DNA from: Pomacea canaliculata | Lineage: Eukaryota > Mollusca > Gastropoda > Architaenioglossa > Ampullariidae | Direction: 5' to 3' | DNA length: 64,000 nucleotides | NCBI RefSeq assembly: GCF_003073045.1 | Contig: NC_037594.1 | Location: 32,498,338-32,562,337 of the forward strand | Shown here: positions 12,401 through 25,180 of the stretch, piece by piece | How the letters are laid out: each line of letters begins with the position of its first letter | How positions within the stretch are numbered: the first letter of the stretch is position 1 | Made by a program: the position numbers and the translations under genes | Notes under the pieces: model-generated | What the model was told of the DNA's origin: nothing | The model's database searches: none | What the model saw: the letters and a program-made list of their open reading frames with translations, nothing else

Positions 12401-15400
12401 ATCTGGGTCAACTGTGGGAATTATGCTGTGTCACGAGTTGCAAACTGACTAGTGCATAACTGATTGGGTTAGGATCCTATAACTGTTAACCACTAAGCCA
12501 TCCACTTCGTCTACATCTGCCTATGATCAATCTGAGCAAAAGCTAAATGAATTTTCAGTAATGACACTTTTTGTTGGTTTGTGCCAAAAAAGTGTTGTGT
12601 GAACCTGGATTCAAAGAAATACTGTGTTGTAATAGTAACATCTCTGGTCTATGTGCCGCTGTCCGGTGCCTTGTCCTTCAACAAATAACCTGAACAGAAA
12701 CTTCTGTAATCAGTGGTGAAATCAACTCCTTACTGTAGGCAGTGATCAATTGATTGGTGATGGATGCATGGAGCAGATAAGTACAGTGCTTTCAGTTTTA
12801 CTTCTTCAATAAAATGAAAAACTGCATCAATAAAATTACAATTTTTTTCAAGCAATTTAATTAGCAATACTGTTCCCATACATAAAATCACAAATAGGAC
12901 AGAAAATAGAAAGGTATTTTTTGAAGCAAAATAATACACTTTGATCATGAAGCTTATTTTCATCTAACACTTAAATTAAAACTTACTGCTGTTAAGACAC
13001 TGCTGGAAAGCAACTTTTCGGACTTTATCAGGAGACACATTATAAATTTCACTATTTAAGAAAAATAGTAAGATGTGTACAACCATTATCATTGTGAGAA
13101 TAGAAACAGAACCAAATAAATATGAGAAATTACCTAGCCTTTTCTGTGCTGCTGGAATTCTCCAACAACCCATTTTGGTATCTCTCAATAGCAGAGTTGG
13201 CTCCATATTCAAGAAAGGTAGTTACATAAACCCGGTAAGTGTGTTCAATATCTGAATCCTGACACCCAAGGCTAAATTCAGCCATGAGCTCTTTAGGAAT
13301 GTCCTTTATTTGTTCCTGAAAAAATAATTCAGAAATAAAGCTGTTTGTCTGATAAGAAGAATGAAAGTTAAATTACCGGAACTCTAGCAAAAACCACACT
13401 CTTAAAATGTACATAATGGAAGAGGATAAACAGCAATTTGTTGACAGCTGGTATTTCAGCCTATGTTCTATTATTCAACAAAATCTTTGTGTGTTCCCTA
13501 TTTTTATTTTTGTTTAATTCTTTGAATTTTGGACAAAAATAGTCTCAATACTATATAAATAAGAATCTTTGCATCACAAACTGATCAAACTGGAAAGAGT
13601 TCATGATGGATCAATGACGAATAATCAAACAAATTAGATATCTGTTTTAGACGGAAACTTGGAATAAATAAAACTGTAATACTTGTGGTCAAGATACTAC
13701 TTGTGGCTCTTTGTACCTACCAATCTAAGTTAATTCAATATCACTTACCTCATCGGTGACCTCAAAGGCAATCTGAACAGAACCACCACCCATGTCAATC
13801 ATACCCACGGTTCGGCTGCGAGTATGGAAATTTCCATCAGTCAGTTTTATGCTAATTAACTGGTCTGCAAAAATGGGAGAACATGTTTAAAAAATAAGAA
13901 AACAGAATTCGAAGAATATTTAAATTACGCAAGTGTAAAAGCCGTTTGAGTGTTTTAATTTTCCAGATAAGTTGACTTAAGTGATGAACATGTCTAACTA
14001 AAATAAAGGTAGTACGCATAAAGAACAAAGTAGCAATTTTATAACCTGAACTCACAGTAACAGTCTTAGAGAGGCCACAAACATTTTGTAGTTCCTTAAA
14101 GTTTGGATCTTAATTCAGAGACGAACTTATTATTAATGGTGTATGCAAATATTTTGGCTTTTCTGGACAAGACAGTTTTCTTATTTTAGTGTTTTTCAAT
14201 AAATGTTTTTCTCCAAATTACCAAATCCATTATTAAGCTTCTTACCTGGGTTGGTGGAATGAGAAAATCTGTCAAGAGCATAATTAACTGCAATCCAGGC
14301 ATAAACTCCTTCTGTTTTCCCACTTATCACCTCAAAGTGGTTCTCTGCCACTTGAAAATCAAATTCTTGAGTGACGTCTTGGTGTAAATCTTGCATTATG
14401 GCATCTTGTGCTCTACCACAAATAATATGATATTACTGTGTGAATCATTACAGATTCTCAAAACAGCTATTCTAAAATCAGTAAATGTCAAAAGCAACTA
14501 GACTGTAATAAAATTAAAATTCAGACAACAAACCAAGATTGTGTAGGATGTAGAGATACTGATGTACAATATTTGATACATATAAAACTATAAAACTGCA
14601 GTAAAATTACAAAACAATTTATCCTTTTTTCTTATGCATTAATTAAAATAAATATAGTATAATTTTTATAATAGATATGCATATCTGCAAAGCTAGTTAA
14701 TCGAAACCACATCTGCACAATCACTCAGATCAATATACAACTTACTCCTTAGGGATCATTCTCATGCCAGCTGTTGCAAGGATGTACAGTGGTGTTTCTT
14801 TGTGCTTGGATTTTGGAATATAGTCTTGGGCAAAGAGAAGCAGCTGCTTTATGTGCTCACTAGCATCTTCTGGATGAGATTCATATTCTGACAAGCCTGT
14901 CCTCAAAATTAAACAAAGAAAACAGCATAATAATCTGAAAACAATAATGCATCAATGTGAAAAACAATTTACCTTTATAACACATTTCTTCCTTGGCTAA
15001 AATAAGTCCAAAATTTGTTAATGGCTAAGGCAAGTTAAATATAAACTTAAAATCTTGTTCAACATCACATTAAGACAGTTGTGTCTACAGTGGTGACCAA
15101 TTCTGTTTCCATTGTTTGATTTAAACCTCTTTTGGCTGTTCAAGATTCTTTCATCTTCTCTTGCTCAAGTATCAACGAAACAATTGCTACAGTGATTCAT
15201 GGCAAAGTATGCAAAGAAAATAATAATAACAGAATTTGTATATTTCCTTATGTAGATACAAGCTCAATGTGCTGCCCACAAGACTACAAACTGAAAGCCC
15301 ATATAAGAAACATAAAACATCAGCAAACAGAGGATGCTATATCAAAATCTAAGTACATGGATGAAGAACTGAGAGAATGGTACTTTTTATTATGCAAGAT

Positions 15401-16611
15401 AATTCTTAAACAGGCGGGCTTTAGGCCTGGACTTGAAGGTTTTGATTGTAAACTGTCACGACACCATGTAGTCTCTCCCCCTTTCTAGAACTCTGTGGGG
15501 TCCGACAATTGCACGTTCTTTCAAACAAATGAACAAAATGATTGCCTATAAGAGTCAGCCTATGTTTACTAAACAAAACAAAATAAAAATCCTAATATGA
15601 TTTATTTCCTTAGGGTACTGTAAAGTGTTCGCCATTACCGAGACTGTGCTTTACTGATGTATACAGGATTCAGTGTGTTTTGTGGATGTGTTAAGTAAAT
15701 ATAGGCAGACTCTTACAGGCAAATAATTTTGTTGATTTGTTGAAAGAACGTGCAATTGTCTGACCCCGCAAGTGTGCTAGAAAGGGAGCAAGCGAGAGAC
15801 ACTATGAGGTGTTGTGACCTACACACAGTTATAAAAGAAAAAGGGAGAGAATTTCCCAATGAAAATTGTGAATTAGTAGACTTAAAACATAAGAGAAAAA
15901 TCTTCAAACTTTAGGGAAAAAACCTTTTCATTTAGATAATGATAAATTATCAGTGGAAAAATTCCTAAATATGTAGTTACCTGGAGATATCTTTTTTACC
16001 ACAGGTTTATGTTCATCATCCAACAGCTGCTGAATGTTAAGAAGATCTTGAGGATTCCCAGAATGCGGAGGCCAAAAGTAAACATAAATTCTACTGCCAC
16101 TGCTTCCACAGTCAATGACAATGCCATAATGCAGAGAATTGGGACTAAAGCTACTTTCTCCTTTTACTTCTCCGTTGTAGGTGGTGAGGGTAAGAAGACC
16201 TGTGATAATTAAAGTGAGGAACGCCACCATCAAGACAGCCAGAAGAACAATTAAAGTCAATCTCTTTGTTTGATCTCTTGCTTGAAAACATGGAGAGATG
16301 TATATCCTGGAGAAAAAAAAATGTAACCATTAAACTTTTACTCAAATATACCTCTGTGAGAAGGAGAAATTATTAAGACCTTCAACTAGTTAAGTCATTT
16401 CTGCACGCCGGGTGTAGCTGGAGCATCGCTATCTTGCCACCATATGTCCAGGATATAATAATCGTACTGCAAACACAATCCTGAATCATTTCATAAGTTA
16501 CTTCTGTTATTTTACTCAATTGATGACACGTCTAACGAGACATCACTGATCGGCTAAGGTGAAATACACTTACCTGTTTATGTTTCTCGGCAGCATAACA
16601 TCGGTTAACAT
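9486..16611 (-). CDS. ENTPD4: Ectonucleoside triphosphate diphosphohydrolase 4/7-like (Golgi/lysosomal apyrase)
   Basis: Hydrolyses nucleoside tri/diphosphates in the lumen of the Golgi or lysosome. Eleven exons (minus order): 16574-16611, 15981-16306, 14746-14896, 14246-14412, 13749-13864, 13134-13315, 12987-13051, 11790-12107, 11254-11336, 9998-10159, 9486-9732. Predicted length is about 618 aa, close to human ENTPD4 (616). An N-terminal membrane anchor (about residues 30-53) and a C-terminal one (about 557-580) flank the luminal domain. Apyrase regions: VIDCGSSGSRIYVYFW (ACR1, ~76), LATAGMR (ACR2, ~162), EVISGKTEGVYAW (ACR3, ~200), IDMGGGSVQ (ACR4, ~250) and YGFSEFWY (ACR5). Exon 8 as given has 318 bases but its neighbours need 320; two A-runs in it look one base short. 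Start: the first ATG of the 38-bp exon 1, spliced in frame to RIYISPCFQ. ENTPD4 and ENTPD7 are vertebrate duplicates; this could be co-orthologous to both. Confidence 0.93.
10722..10906 (-). repeat. SINE family B, tRNA-headed copy (in ENTPD4/7 intron)
   Basis: On the minus strand: tRNA-like head GTACAGTGGTGCAACAGTTA (A box), then ATCCTGGGTTCAGCTCTTG (B box region), then TTTCTCTGTATGTGG, CTGTTTACA, GGCTGCCTTGC and AGTTGCTGGCTCGGTGTAAA. The same order occurs at 50535-50738. It lies in the intron between the exons at 11254 and 10159. Confidence 0.75.
12288..12528 (-). repeat. SINE family A, tRNA-headed copy (copy 3, in ENTPD4/7 intron)
   Basis: Minus strand: GGATGGCTTAGTGGTTAACA (tRNA A-box type), then GACCCAGATGT, AATGGATACCT, AAGGGCACTGCCCT and CTGGTCCTGAGATAAGTGA. 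The body aligns with the copy at 32372-32610 over most of its length. It is inserted in the intron between exons 12987-13051 and 11790-12107. Confidence 0.72.
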
Positions 16612-17104
16612 CCAATTGTGAATACTTCAAACTCAATTTGTTAATACCGAATTGCATGCAGTGATTCTTCTTTTGTTTTAAACTAAGTCTATCTATCTTG
16701 AGATTTGCTCATTTCAACTAGTGAACAACCACATGCTTACCTTGCCATATCATGTTTTTCTCACAGTATCAAAATTTTCTTATCACGATATGAAATTCAA
16801 ATAAATTATTTTTGTTTTCCTTGTATGTACTAGATAATTACGTGTCTTTTTAAAAATCACACCCGACACCACAGCGTGTATGTGACCGCAGCCCCCACCC
16901 AGCGATCGATCTATCAACTGCATAACGAAATTTACGACATCAGCAAAGAGTTTGTAGATTTTAAAAACTATTAGAAGTTAAAAGCTAAATCAACGGAAGT
17001 AACAAATTTCTTATAATTTTATGCATTTTTTAATCAAATGAACTTGTATGTATATTAATCTAAGTCGCAAAAAACTGCCATCGGTGAAGCGTATACGATG
17101 AAAG
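16612..17104. promoter_or_regulatory. Candidate shared bidirectional promoter, ENTPD4/7 and BNIP1
   Basis: The start codons of the two divergent genes are 493 bp apart, so both 5' UTRs and core promoters must fit here or overlap it, unless distal 5' exons exist. I see no clear TATA box in the expected place for either gene. The inference rests on spacing and orientation only. Confidence 0.5.
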
Positions 17105-20100
17105 ATGGCAGCCGAAAATATTCACGTCAGGCTTTGCCTCCAAGACATTATAAAACTGGATCTCGAAGCCAAAGCGCTGATCCAGGTGTGCAGATTTTTT
17201 GTACTCCTGCCTTTCAGTAAACTAACCAAAATAAGGCAAACTTGAATACTTCATTTATCAACGAGGTCAGTACTGGATTGCGTACACAAATGAAACAGTA
17301 CAACGTGAAACGATACAGCATCAGGGCGCTGTGTTAGTTGTCAGCTTGTGCGGCAAGAGCGTGTTTCACCCAGCGCAGTGAGCCGCATTTAAGACACGCT
17401 TCATTCATTTAATAAAATGATAATTAATTATGATAGCGATTTTTTCTTAAATTTTGGAACCTAGAGTTTTAACTTTTATAGTATTATAAGATGTAGTCAC
17501 AATGTAAGTAATGATAACAGCTTGTTTTTTCAAGGAAACCTCATATAAGCTCGTAATATAATTATCAGTGACTGTACAAGATTTCAACTTCTGTCTATAA
17601 AATGTGAACATCAATAATCATTTGTGAAATTAAAATGTTTCTCCATTGGGAACTTGGTATTAGAACCAGCAGATATGTTTCTGAAATTTATGTGATATAT
17701 TTATAATGTAATTTACACATCATCATCAAACATCATCTTGGTAATCCAGCTCTCCAAAATATGTGATGAATATGCTGACTGTGAATGTTTACGTTTTTTT
17801 TGTGTAGGCCAATCTGTACTATGTAAAGTCATTAGAAATCAATTTAATGAGGATGGTGTATTCATTATAGAAAAGTTATCACCCAAAGATGGCGCCTTAT
17901 GCTGTCTTGGCTATAGCAAACTCCTTGGTGATCAAATGCTTTACAAACTGAAATCCCTGGTCAAATGGTTATTTTGTTTCAATTTTCCCTAGATACATGT
18001 ATTTACACACTTGATATCAAACTCTCAGGCAGAGTACAAATATATTTCTCACCCATTAAAAGTTATACAGATATAAGCTTGAATACAATGGTTATATTGC
18101 ACTTATTTAAAAATCTAAGGCTGTAATTATTTTACATTAAATGCAAAGCTTTCCAAACTGTGTTGTGCATGTTAAATGTTTAACATGGGTAGAAGTACAG
18201 TTTTGAAGCAAAAACAGAAATTTGTTAATGGTAAATGTTCTGTCACTTAGGGATGCTGTTAGAAGAGGAAGTAAAGGATCTTGATCATCTCTTTGCTAAA
18301 GAACATGATGACCATAGAGTATAGTATCATCCATACTTATTCTGTCTATTGACAGGATATCAAGGATCATGCAGACACCGTGGACAGCCTTGATTATTTC
18401 AGTACTCAGGCCAGAGAGAAACTAAAAACGCTGCGTGAAAAAATTGATGTAAGTTGATGGGAAGAAGTGACATTAAAGAAAGTTATCATCAGGTTCATTT
18501 TTTTCTTTTAAACAAATGTCACTTTCAGTTGTAAATGTGATCTCTGTTGATATAGAAAGCAAAATAAAAGGAATATAATTTATACTTGTGCAATTTATAA
18601 TTGGTGCATCAATAGGTACACACCTTTAAAATGAACTTGCTTTCTACTATAACTCTTCTTAGGCATATTTTTGGGACTTTCTACCAGTCTATTTCATTCG
18701 TATGCTCCTTTCATTTTGTGGTTTTTTTGCATATTAACAAGCGTTACTTTGCTAAACCATGCTGTCACATAAGGTGTGGCTGCTGCACAGCATACTTCTG
18801 GCAGTTTATCTTGCTACAGAATATTTGTTCACAAATAGCTTTTATTTTACATATTTATATATAATAATTAGTATTCATTTCTTCATAGGATTTGGAGCAG
18901 CTTGGTCATGAGCAAGATCAAGAATCAGACAAAAATGCTATCTTGGCTAATGTCAAGACTTTGAAGCAAACACTTTCAGGGTAGATATACATCAATGATA
19001 TATATATATTTATGGTTATGCACAAGTTCTATGTGTATGTGATGTGTGAGAATTTAGAATAGATAAAATAAGCAGACTTTTGTTTCTAGTTTTAATGCTA
19101 TGTTTTATAATAAATCTGCTTCACACAATTTGCTGTTGTACTTTGAATTATTAATTTGATTTTATTGTAAAACTAATCAGTGATTAGTACCATTTTTTTC
19201 TTGCAGGACTCTCAGTAGTCTGAGGCAGGCTAACCTGAGCTCACAGCTGACTATTGATAAAAAGACCAAAGAGCAGCTGATGTTTGGATCCTCCCAAATT
19301 AGACACAGGTTTGTAGTAATGTGTTCTTGTTGGTGTGAAGATAATTTTTATGTTTGGACCATGCATCATATATTTACTTTTACTTCTACGAGAACTCGTG
19401 CCTAAATGTGCATGCAAAAAATAGTTGCTGTGATGAAATATCACGAAGTTTGTAGGAAGAAAGTATAGGCTGACAGTGTTATTTTGAAATAATAATATTA
19501 AAGTTATTTTGTGAACGATGCTCCATTGAACAAAAGGGTTTTATAATATGACATGAATATTGACTGAAGAGTTTCCTTGAGGATACATAATGCAGATGTG
19601 CTAATTTAATATTTTAAAATCTTTTGCTCCTACAGGGCACATGGTAACAAGGAAACATTAGCGAAAATGGCCGTGGATATCACAGAAAGCCTTCTCAGTC
19701 TAAACCGTACCATAGCTGGTCAGGTTACTCACAGTGAAAGCACAATGACAGCACTAGGTGAGTACAGGGAGTCTCCCAGGTATTATTTGTGTGTTTCTTA
19801 TGCCGTTATTCTAGCTAGTCTCATATCCTATTTGCAAAAATTGACTGCATTTCACTGTTCCAATGTTTAATGAAAACAATATCCTATTGTCCAACTGTAT
19901 TTTAGTTTGTACTCATAGAAAAGTGAATTTATTTTTCAATTTCTTATTTAACATAAATGTTAAAATGATGGTCTTACTAGCAGGTTTGTGCAGAGTCTGT
20001 CATTGCAATTGTGGATTTCTTTTACAGTCAATTCATCGCAGTCAGTATCTCAGATGCAGGATGAATTTAGAGATATGGGTGGACACATACAACACTCTCA

Positions 20101-20221
20101 TCGGTTGTTGACAAAGTATGGACGTCGAGAATTAACAGACAAATTGCTTATATTTCTGGCACTTATCTTTTTTTTTGCCACAGTGTTATACATAATGAAA
20201 AAACGTGTATGGCCTTCATGA
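17105..20221 (+). CDS. BNIP1: BNIP1/SEC20, ER Qb-SNARE
   Basis: SEC20-family SNARE of the ER syntaxin-18 complex, acting in Golgi-to-ER retrograde fusion; also linked to apoptosis and ER shape in animals. Six exons: 17105-17185, 18356-18448, 18889-18980, 19207-19308, 19636-19757, 20028-20221, giving 227 aa (human 228). It opens MAAENIHVRLCLQDIIKLDL, matching the family N-terminus. The coiled-coil SNARE region includes LLTKYGRRELTDKLLIF, nearly identical to vertebrate Sec20. A single C-terminal tail anchor (LLIFLALIFFFATVLYIM, about 203-220) is followed by the basic end KKRVWPS. All exon phases agree and no break is seen. The start has an A at -3 (AAAGATGG); an upstream ATG at 17098 is out of frame. 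Family and intactness are very secure. Confidence 0.96.
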
Positions 20222-20227
20222 TAAAAA

Positions 20228-20233
20228 AATAAA
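20228..20233 (+). terminator. Polyadenylation signal AATAAA, BNIP1
   Basis: AATAAA lies 7 bases after the BNIP1 stop codon, and another AATAAA at about 20354 is an alternative. The first would give an unusually short 3' UTR, so the second may be the one used. Confidence 0.45.
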
Positions 20234-20980
20234 ATTGTTCATTTATGTTGATTGGAACTAACATTTTGTGGTATCTGAAAAGACTTTGCTGATCTGTGCC
20301 AGAAAATGTCTCCTGAATGTTTATATTAGTTTGCACTTTGCAAAATGCAGAGAAATAAAAAAGTCACTGAATGCTTACATTCGTTGTGGAGCATGAATTT
20401 GTTTATCTACAGAAAATATGCATAACAAATACAATACATAAAATGGTTAAGCAACATCTTTGTTGAATAAAATTGTTACTCTTGCTGCCTACTTTTATAT
20501 GCTGTACACAAGTCACAAAATTACCTTACACAAATTAGAACATACTCTATAAAATAATTTTAGATTTTCTCTATGTGTCCCCAAAACTTAACGACAATAA
20601 TAACTTAAATGGTTGATTACTTTTGCATATGCTAGTGAAGTGCACTTTGTCAGTTGTTTCCTCTGATACAAACACACACAAATTGACTAAGAGATAATAG
20701 GCATATCCTTAGCTGGAAGGTACTGTTGGAGAGACAGCAAGCAGTTAAAAGGAATCTGCAATCTGCACATGCACAGCCATTTTGAACACAAGGTTACAGT
20801 TGATAGCAGGAAGGCATCTAGATTCAACAGCCACTGGTTAAATTAAAAAAAAAAAGTCAAGGTAGGCCTGTGAAGTCAGGGAACTACCTTTCAGAGTAGA
20901 CCAGTGAGGCATTAGAGCAGTGTAGGTAGTGTCCATCTCTCTTCCATCCTCACTGGGTACCATCCCTTATCCAAACTTCT

Positions 20981-21407
20981 AGGGGTGGGAAAAGTTTTCT
21001 TTTTGCGGGACTTTCTCCAAGTTCTAAGCTATGCGGCGGGCTGGTATAAAACCAAAACCCATGCCTAGTGATAACAGAATGGACAACAAATTATTACATA
21101 ATGGCTTTCACTTACCGAATTTATTGTGTAAAGTGAATCTGTTTTAAATCGCTCGATCACAATAAAACTTTAAAGCTAACAACTACATCAGATATGTCAG
21201 CCTTGCTACTATCTTTGTACTTTATTTGTGTTAAAATGTTACATTACGGACTGGTGATTTTTAATTCTGTTATACTTGATAAACTTGATAAAATAAATTT
21301 CAGTCAAATTTACCTCGGCTGATTAAGAAAAAGAAAAGAAGTACATTTCACATTTTGGCAGATGGGCCGGTCCAAAAACATCCATGGGCTGTACTTTGCC
21401 CATCCCT
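20981..21407. mobile_element. Probable hAT-type MITE, degraded
   Basis: The left end AGGGGTGGGAAAAG and the right end, read inverted, AGGGATGGGCAAAG, form a diverged terminal inverted repeat of the CAGGGGTGGGCAA type. Inside both ends are GC-rich GGGCGG/GGCCGG segments as in that group. No clear 8-bp duplication remains, so boundaries are approximate. There is no coding content. Confidence 0.5.
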
Positions 21408-21578
21408 TTGACACCTCGATCTCCTGAGCCCCCATCCTCTTGGTTCACAGAGTAGCCACACATCAGTAACATACGTACCTCTTCACTGTCAATTCCTATT
21501 TGCTTGCAGCATCCCCCCTCCCCCCCCCCCACTTTACTGGCACATAAATCCTCTCCATGCACGAACGTTCTTCTAGAC

Positions 21579-21753
21579 CAGGGGTGGGCAATTAATTTTC
21601 CCAAGGGGCCGCATGAGAAATTGGGATGGTTTTAGAGGGCTAGACTAATATAGTTAAGTCAGTTTTACCCAATACTGTATATAATATATATATGCGGGCG
21701 GGCGGGCCAGCGGTCGGGCCGGTCAGAGACAGGAGGCGGGTTTTGCCGGTCTG
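21579..21753 (+). mobile_element. Short hAT-type MITE with perfect 8-bp TSD
   Basis: It begins CAGGGGTGGGCAATTAATTT and CCCAAGGGGCCGCATGAG, typical of a hAT 5' terminus, and ends GCCGGTCTG. It is flanked by identical TTCTAGAC at 21571-21578 and 21754-21761. The right terminal repeat is poorly preserved. Inside is a TA run followed by a GCGGGCGGGCGGG stretch. It has no coding content. Confidence 0.72.
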
Positions 21754-21761
21754 TTCTAGAC

Positions 21762-22299
21762 GTTCATGCGCAATAAATCATGCAAAGAGGTCATCACATT
21801 ATTAACCACATGCCAGAGGAAATGTGCTCTTGTTATATTTAGACGAAGACCTTTACTCTGGTCTTGGGCAAATATACCAAGTCACAGTATTCCCATAATC
21901 AATTCTCTGCTCAAATGAGCATATAGTTAGAATTGCTCATACCATTTGTTTTCTTTGTTGCATTCTAAAATTTCCCTGCTTAAGACACGACTAGCGTGTA
22001 ATCAACAGTCTACAATTGATGTCCATGGAAGTACTATTACAGTTAGTATAAAATAAATTATATTTTCACTACACCATATATAGTAGCCAATATAGTCAGC
22101 TGTTTCTCCATCAGAGCATCGATCATTTTGTCAGTCTGTCTTCTGGAACAAGTTGAAAACGAAGGGATTTACTTTACGTCTGTGCAAATGTAAGAATTTG
22201 TCACTATGATATTGCTTCAATATTTATTTTTCACCCACAGTTTTTCATTAAATCTTATTCTATCAGCCAGTTTTCTCATATTGATGGCGTCAGGCGCCT
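21762..22299. other. Intergenic, nothing recognised
   Basis: No gene or classified repeat visible between the MITE and the candidate NSD promoter. Confidence 0.4.
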
Positions 22300-22449
22300 C
22301 TTTATAGTGTGAGGAAAGCTCGGCTTTTTCCGGCGGAACGGGTGTCCAATCATTCAATAGTTCATTTGGCGCCGAAGGAAGCCGAAGGTTTGGCGGAAGA
22401 AGAGTGTAAAATGTTGGAGTATACGAATTCGATCGAAAAATTAATGCCA
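22300..22449 (+). promoter_or_regulatory. Candidate NSD promoter and non-coding first exon
   Basis: A locally GC-rich stretch (GGCGTCAGGCGCC, TTTTCCGGCGGAACGG, a CCAAT-like element) ends at a good splice donor, GTACGT, at 22450. Splicing to the acceptor at 25133/25134 would create a leader upstream of the NSD start. The leader contains a short upstream ATG frame that stops after the junction. No transcript evidence is available, so this is inference from composition and splice sites. Confidence 0.4.
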
Positions 22450-25133
22450 GTACGTCCTTTTAATGCTTTGTTTGTTGTACACGATTAAGAAGTTCTTAAG
22501 ATAATTGTTTATTGCTTAGACTTATTGTAAGATTGTTGTCAATTGCTTTTAAAAGAAGTCCTAGTCCCAATTTTATCTGTTTCAAGATGGCTTCTAGACA
22601 GTGTCCGTAGTACTATTATTGGCTCAAAATGTCTTTTGTGTGCATGAAGAGACTGTGCTGTTTTAATTTAGTGATTTTTGTAAATTCAAAAGTAGTAATG
22701 CAGTAAAAAAAACTTACATGATGACAGTAAAACTAATCATAAGTGCAAGCCCAGTTCTCCAATTACTTTCTAAAGCTAGCGTTGCACTAGACTTAAGGGC
22801 ATTTGGCATCTTACAAAAGTATATGATCCAGCTGATCGTTGAATACGAAGTAGAATTTAACGAACACAGACATTGATAATTAACAATAAACCTAAACTGA
22901 AGACCAGAAACGTACAACAGTTCACCAGCATATGTGTTCACAAATTGACCATTTAGATGTAAATGTCGCTGTCGCCTCATCCCATTACTTCTTGTCACAC
23001 AAATCCATGCAAGTATGTATCCACGTGCGCAGTGTTTGATTGTTCTTAAGAACAAAACGTGTACGGCGTTAACAAGAACATTGGATGAAAAGACATGATT
23101 AGGAAAATAATAAAGCTAAGAGGAATGAATTTATGTTCAGATTATTTTTAGTTGGAAGAATTTTACAAATGAAAAAGTGAAGGGATTATTGTTCACCAAA
23201 TACCATGATTTGGTGGAGCACTATCAAAAAGCATAAACGCTAGTAAAATTCCTGGTCCCATAAATTGTAGTGGAAATCGGGTTAATAAACAGATTTTATG
23301 ACATTTTTACTTTAGACGTGCCATTCCCGTATAGGTCTGCTAGACCTTTCCTCAATATCAGGATCTATTTCTGAATCTTTAAACTGCAGCCTTTGTAGTT
23401 GATTCATTTTATTTCCCCCAGCCCCCTAGGAGAAGAGGAGCTTAACACTTAAAGCACGGTGAGCCATGATCGTGGCTTTACCTGGGAGGCATGAGGAAGG
23501 CAATTTTCATTACATTTTTTTTTGCAAAGTTCAGGCTTTCTCCTTTCCAAAAATGTGTAGGCTTCTTGGTAAAGTTTACCCGAGAGCAGCAATAATAGAA
23601 AGCAAACATCACCCACTGTCATCTTCACAGTCTTCAGTTATTAGCCAGTCTTCGAAATACTTATACTTGTATGCAATGCTAAGAGAGTGAAACCACTTGT
23701 CCGAGTAAAAAAATTATGTAATACAATTTTTCTGCAGCAACACAGTCTTTAAATGAAAGGTTGTGCCTCATGACTGCCATGATCCTAGTTCTTTTTTTTT
23801 GTAGTAAGAATGAGGTTGGGGAGAATGTAGCTAAAGCTTTTAAATTGTGATCTGTAATATTCTGACATAATCTAATTTGATATGTTACATTTTGCAGGCA
23901 CAATTATTTTTTCCAGCAGTATTAGTACACATGTATTATTGTGTAGCAGGCATTGCTATAAGCCTTATCTTTTAACCGATGCAAAAAAATTAATATATCC
24001 CTATCACCCAGTTCATGAACAGCACAGAACTCACTCCCCTCTGTGTCTGCTCAGCTCCACTCCATTCTGTTCAGTGGGATTATACCCGATAACTCTGTTC
24101 AAGCATCTTAACATGGTGTTGCAGATGCCAGCCAAATAATAAATTTGTACCATAGTTGTTTTCCTGGTTGGCTACGACTTAAGAGTATTGTAAACAACAG
24201 ATTTTTTGTATTAAATATATCTTACAGCTGTTACTAGCTATATTTTCATGCCTTTTACGATTATTTTAAGTTTGTTGCTGTGTTAATTTGAATTTTTTGG
24301 TTTTTAATGGGTGGCAGAAGGTAGGATTTGAGCAAAAGTATTATCATTTATTTTATGAATACATGTACATTGATTTTTAAATCAGACCAATTTTTGTCTG
24401 CAACTGGCATTTATTTGGACTTATTTTATTTTCAGAACTAAATTTACAGGCTATACCTGGACAACTGATTTGCTGGACAAAGTCTGTGCCTACGGTAAAT
24501 TTGTAATACAAGACCTTATTAAAAAAGTAATAACATTTTGGGGGTGGGGATGGAGACAGAAATAAGGGTACATTACAGATGCACATCATACAGTTTATTT
24601 AGGGGTATTTAAAACTTTTAAAAAAAAAACCACCAAATTTTAGTTATAAATGGAGTATTGGACAAAGAGATTAAAAAATTTATTCTCACAAATGTTATTT
24701 CAGCAACTCTACTGTATGCCACATTTTATTGCAGGATAAATTTCATTGACTCCTTATGATTACCCCCCTCCACAACTTTCCATTTTTGTTTTGATACTCT
24801 GTTTATGTTGTCACCCACCCCTCTCCTCTAACATTTGTGTTGCGTGGATGATAGTGAGATAATAGGTGAGGATCATACTTATCGACTTTTTTTGTGGGAT
24901 ATGTAAATGTGGTAGAAAGTGGATACTAAGCTTTCACAATAAATTTTTTTGATAAGATGAGAAACTATAAGAAAATAAAAAATCGTATATGAAAGACACG
25001 CTTTTGCATAACATTAAGATGAAAAGGGAAGATTTTAACTAGATACTGCTTCTAGAGTAAAATAACTTTTGAAATTCAAAAAAATTATAAATTAGTAAAT
25101 AATTGCTTTTGAATTATTTTTTTTTTGTTTTAG
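22450..25133. other. Probable 5' UTR intron of the NSD gene; no coding content
   Basis: AT-rich with T-runs and no supported exon on either strand. A minus-strand open frame at 22714-23055 lacks any domain. The stretch ends in a strong polypyrimidine tract and TTTTAG acceptor at 25133. Confidence 0.45.
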
Positions 25134-25180
25134 GGCCTGACTGCAAAAACTGATCTGAAACAGATTTTTCCAAAAACAAA

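Noticed and set aside
17738-17992. Open frame in BNIP1 intron 1
   Set aside because: Sits within a well-defined intron and matches no known protein; BNIP1 is complete without it.
22714-23055. 113-codon minus-strand frame upstream of NSD
   Set aside because: No domain, no splice context and no similarity to a known family.
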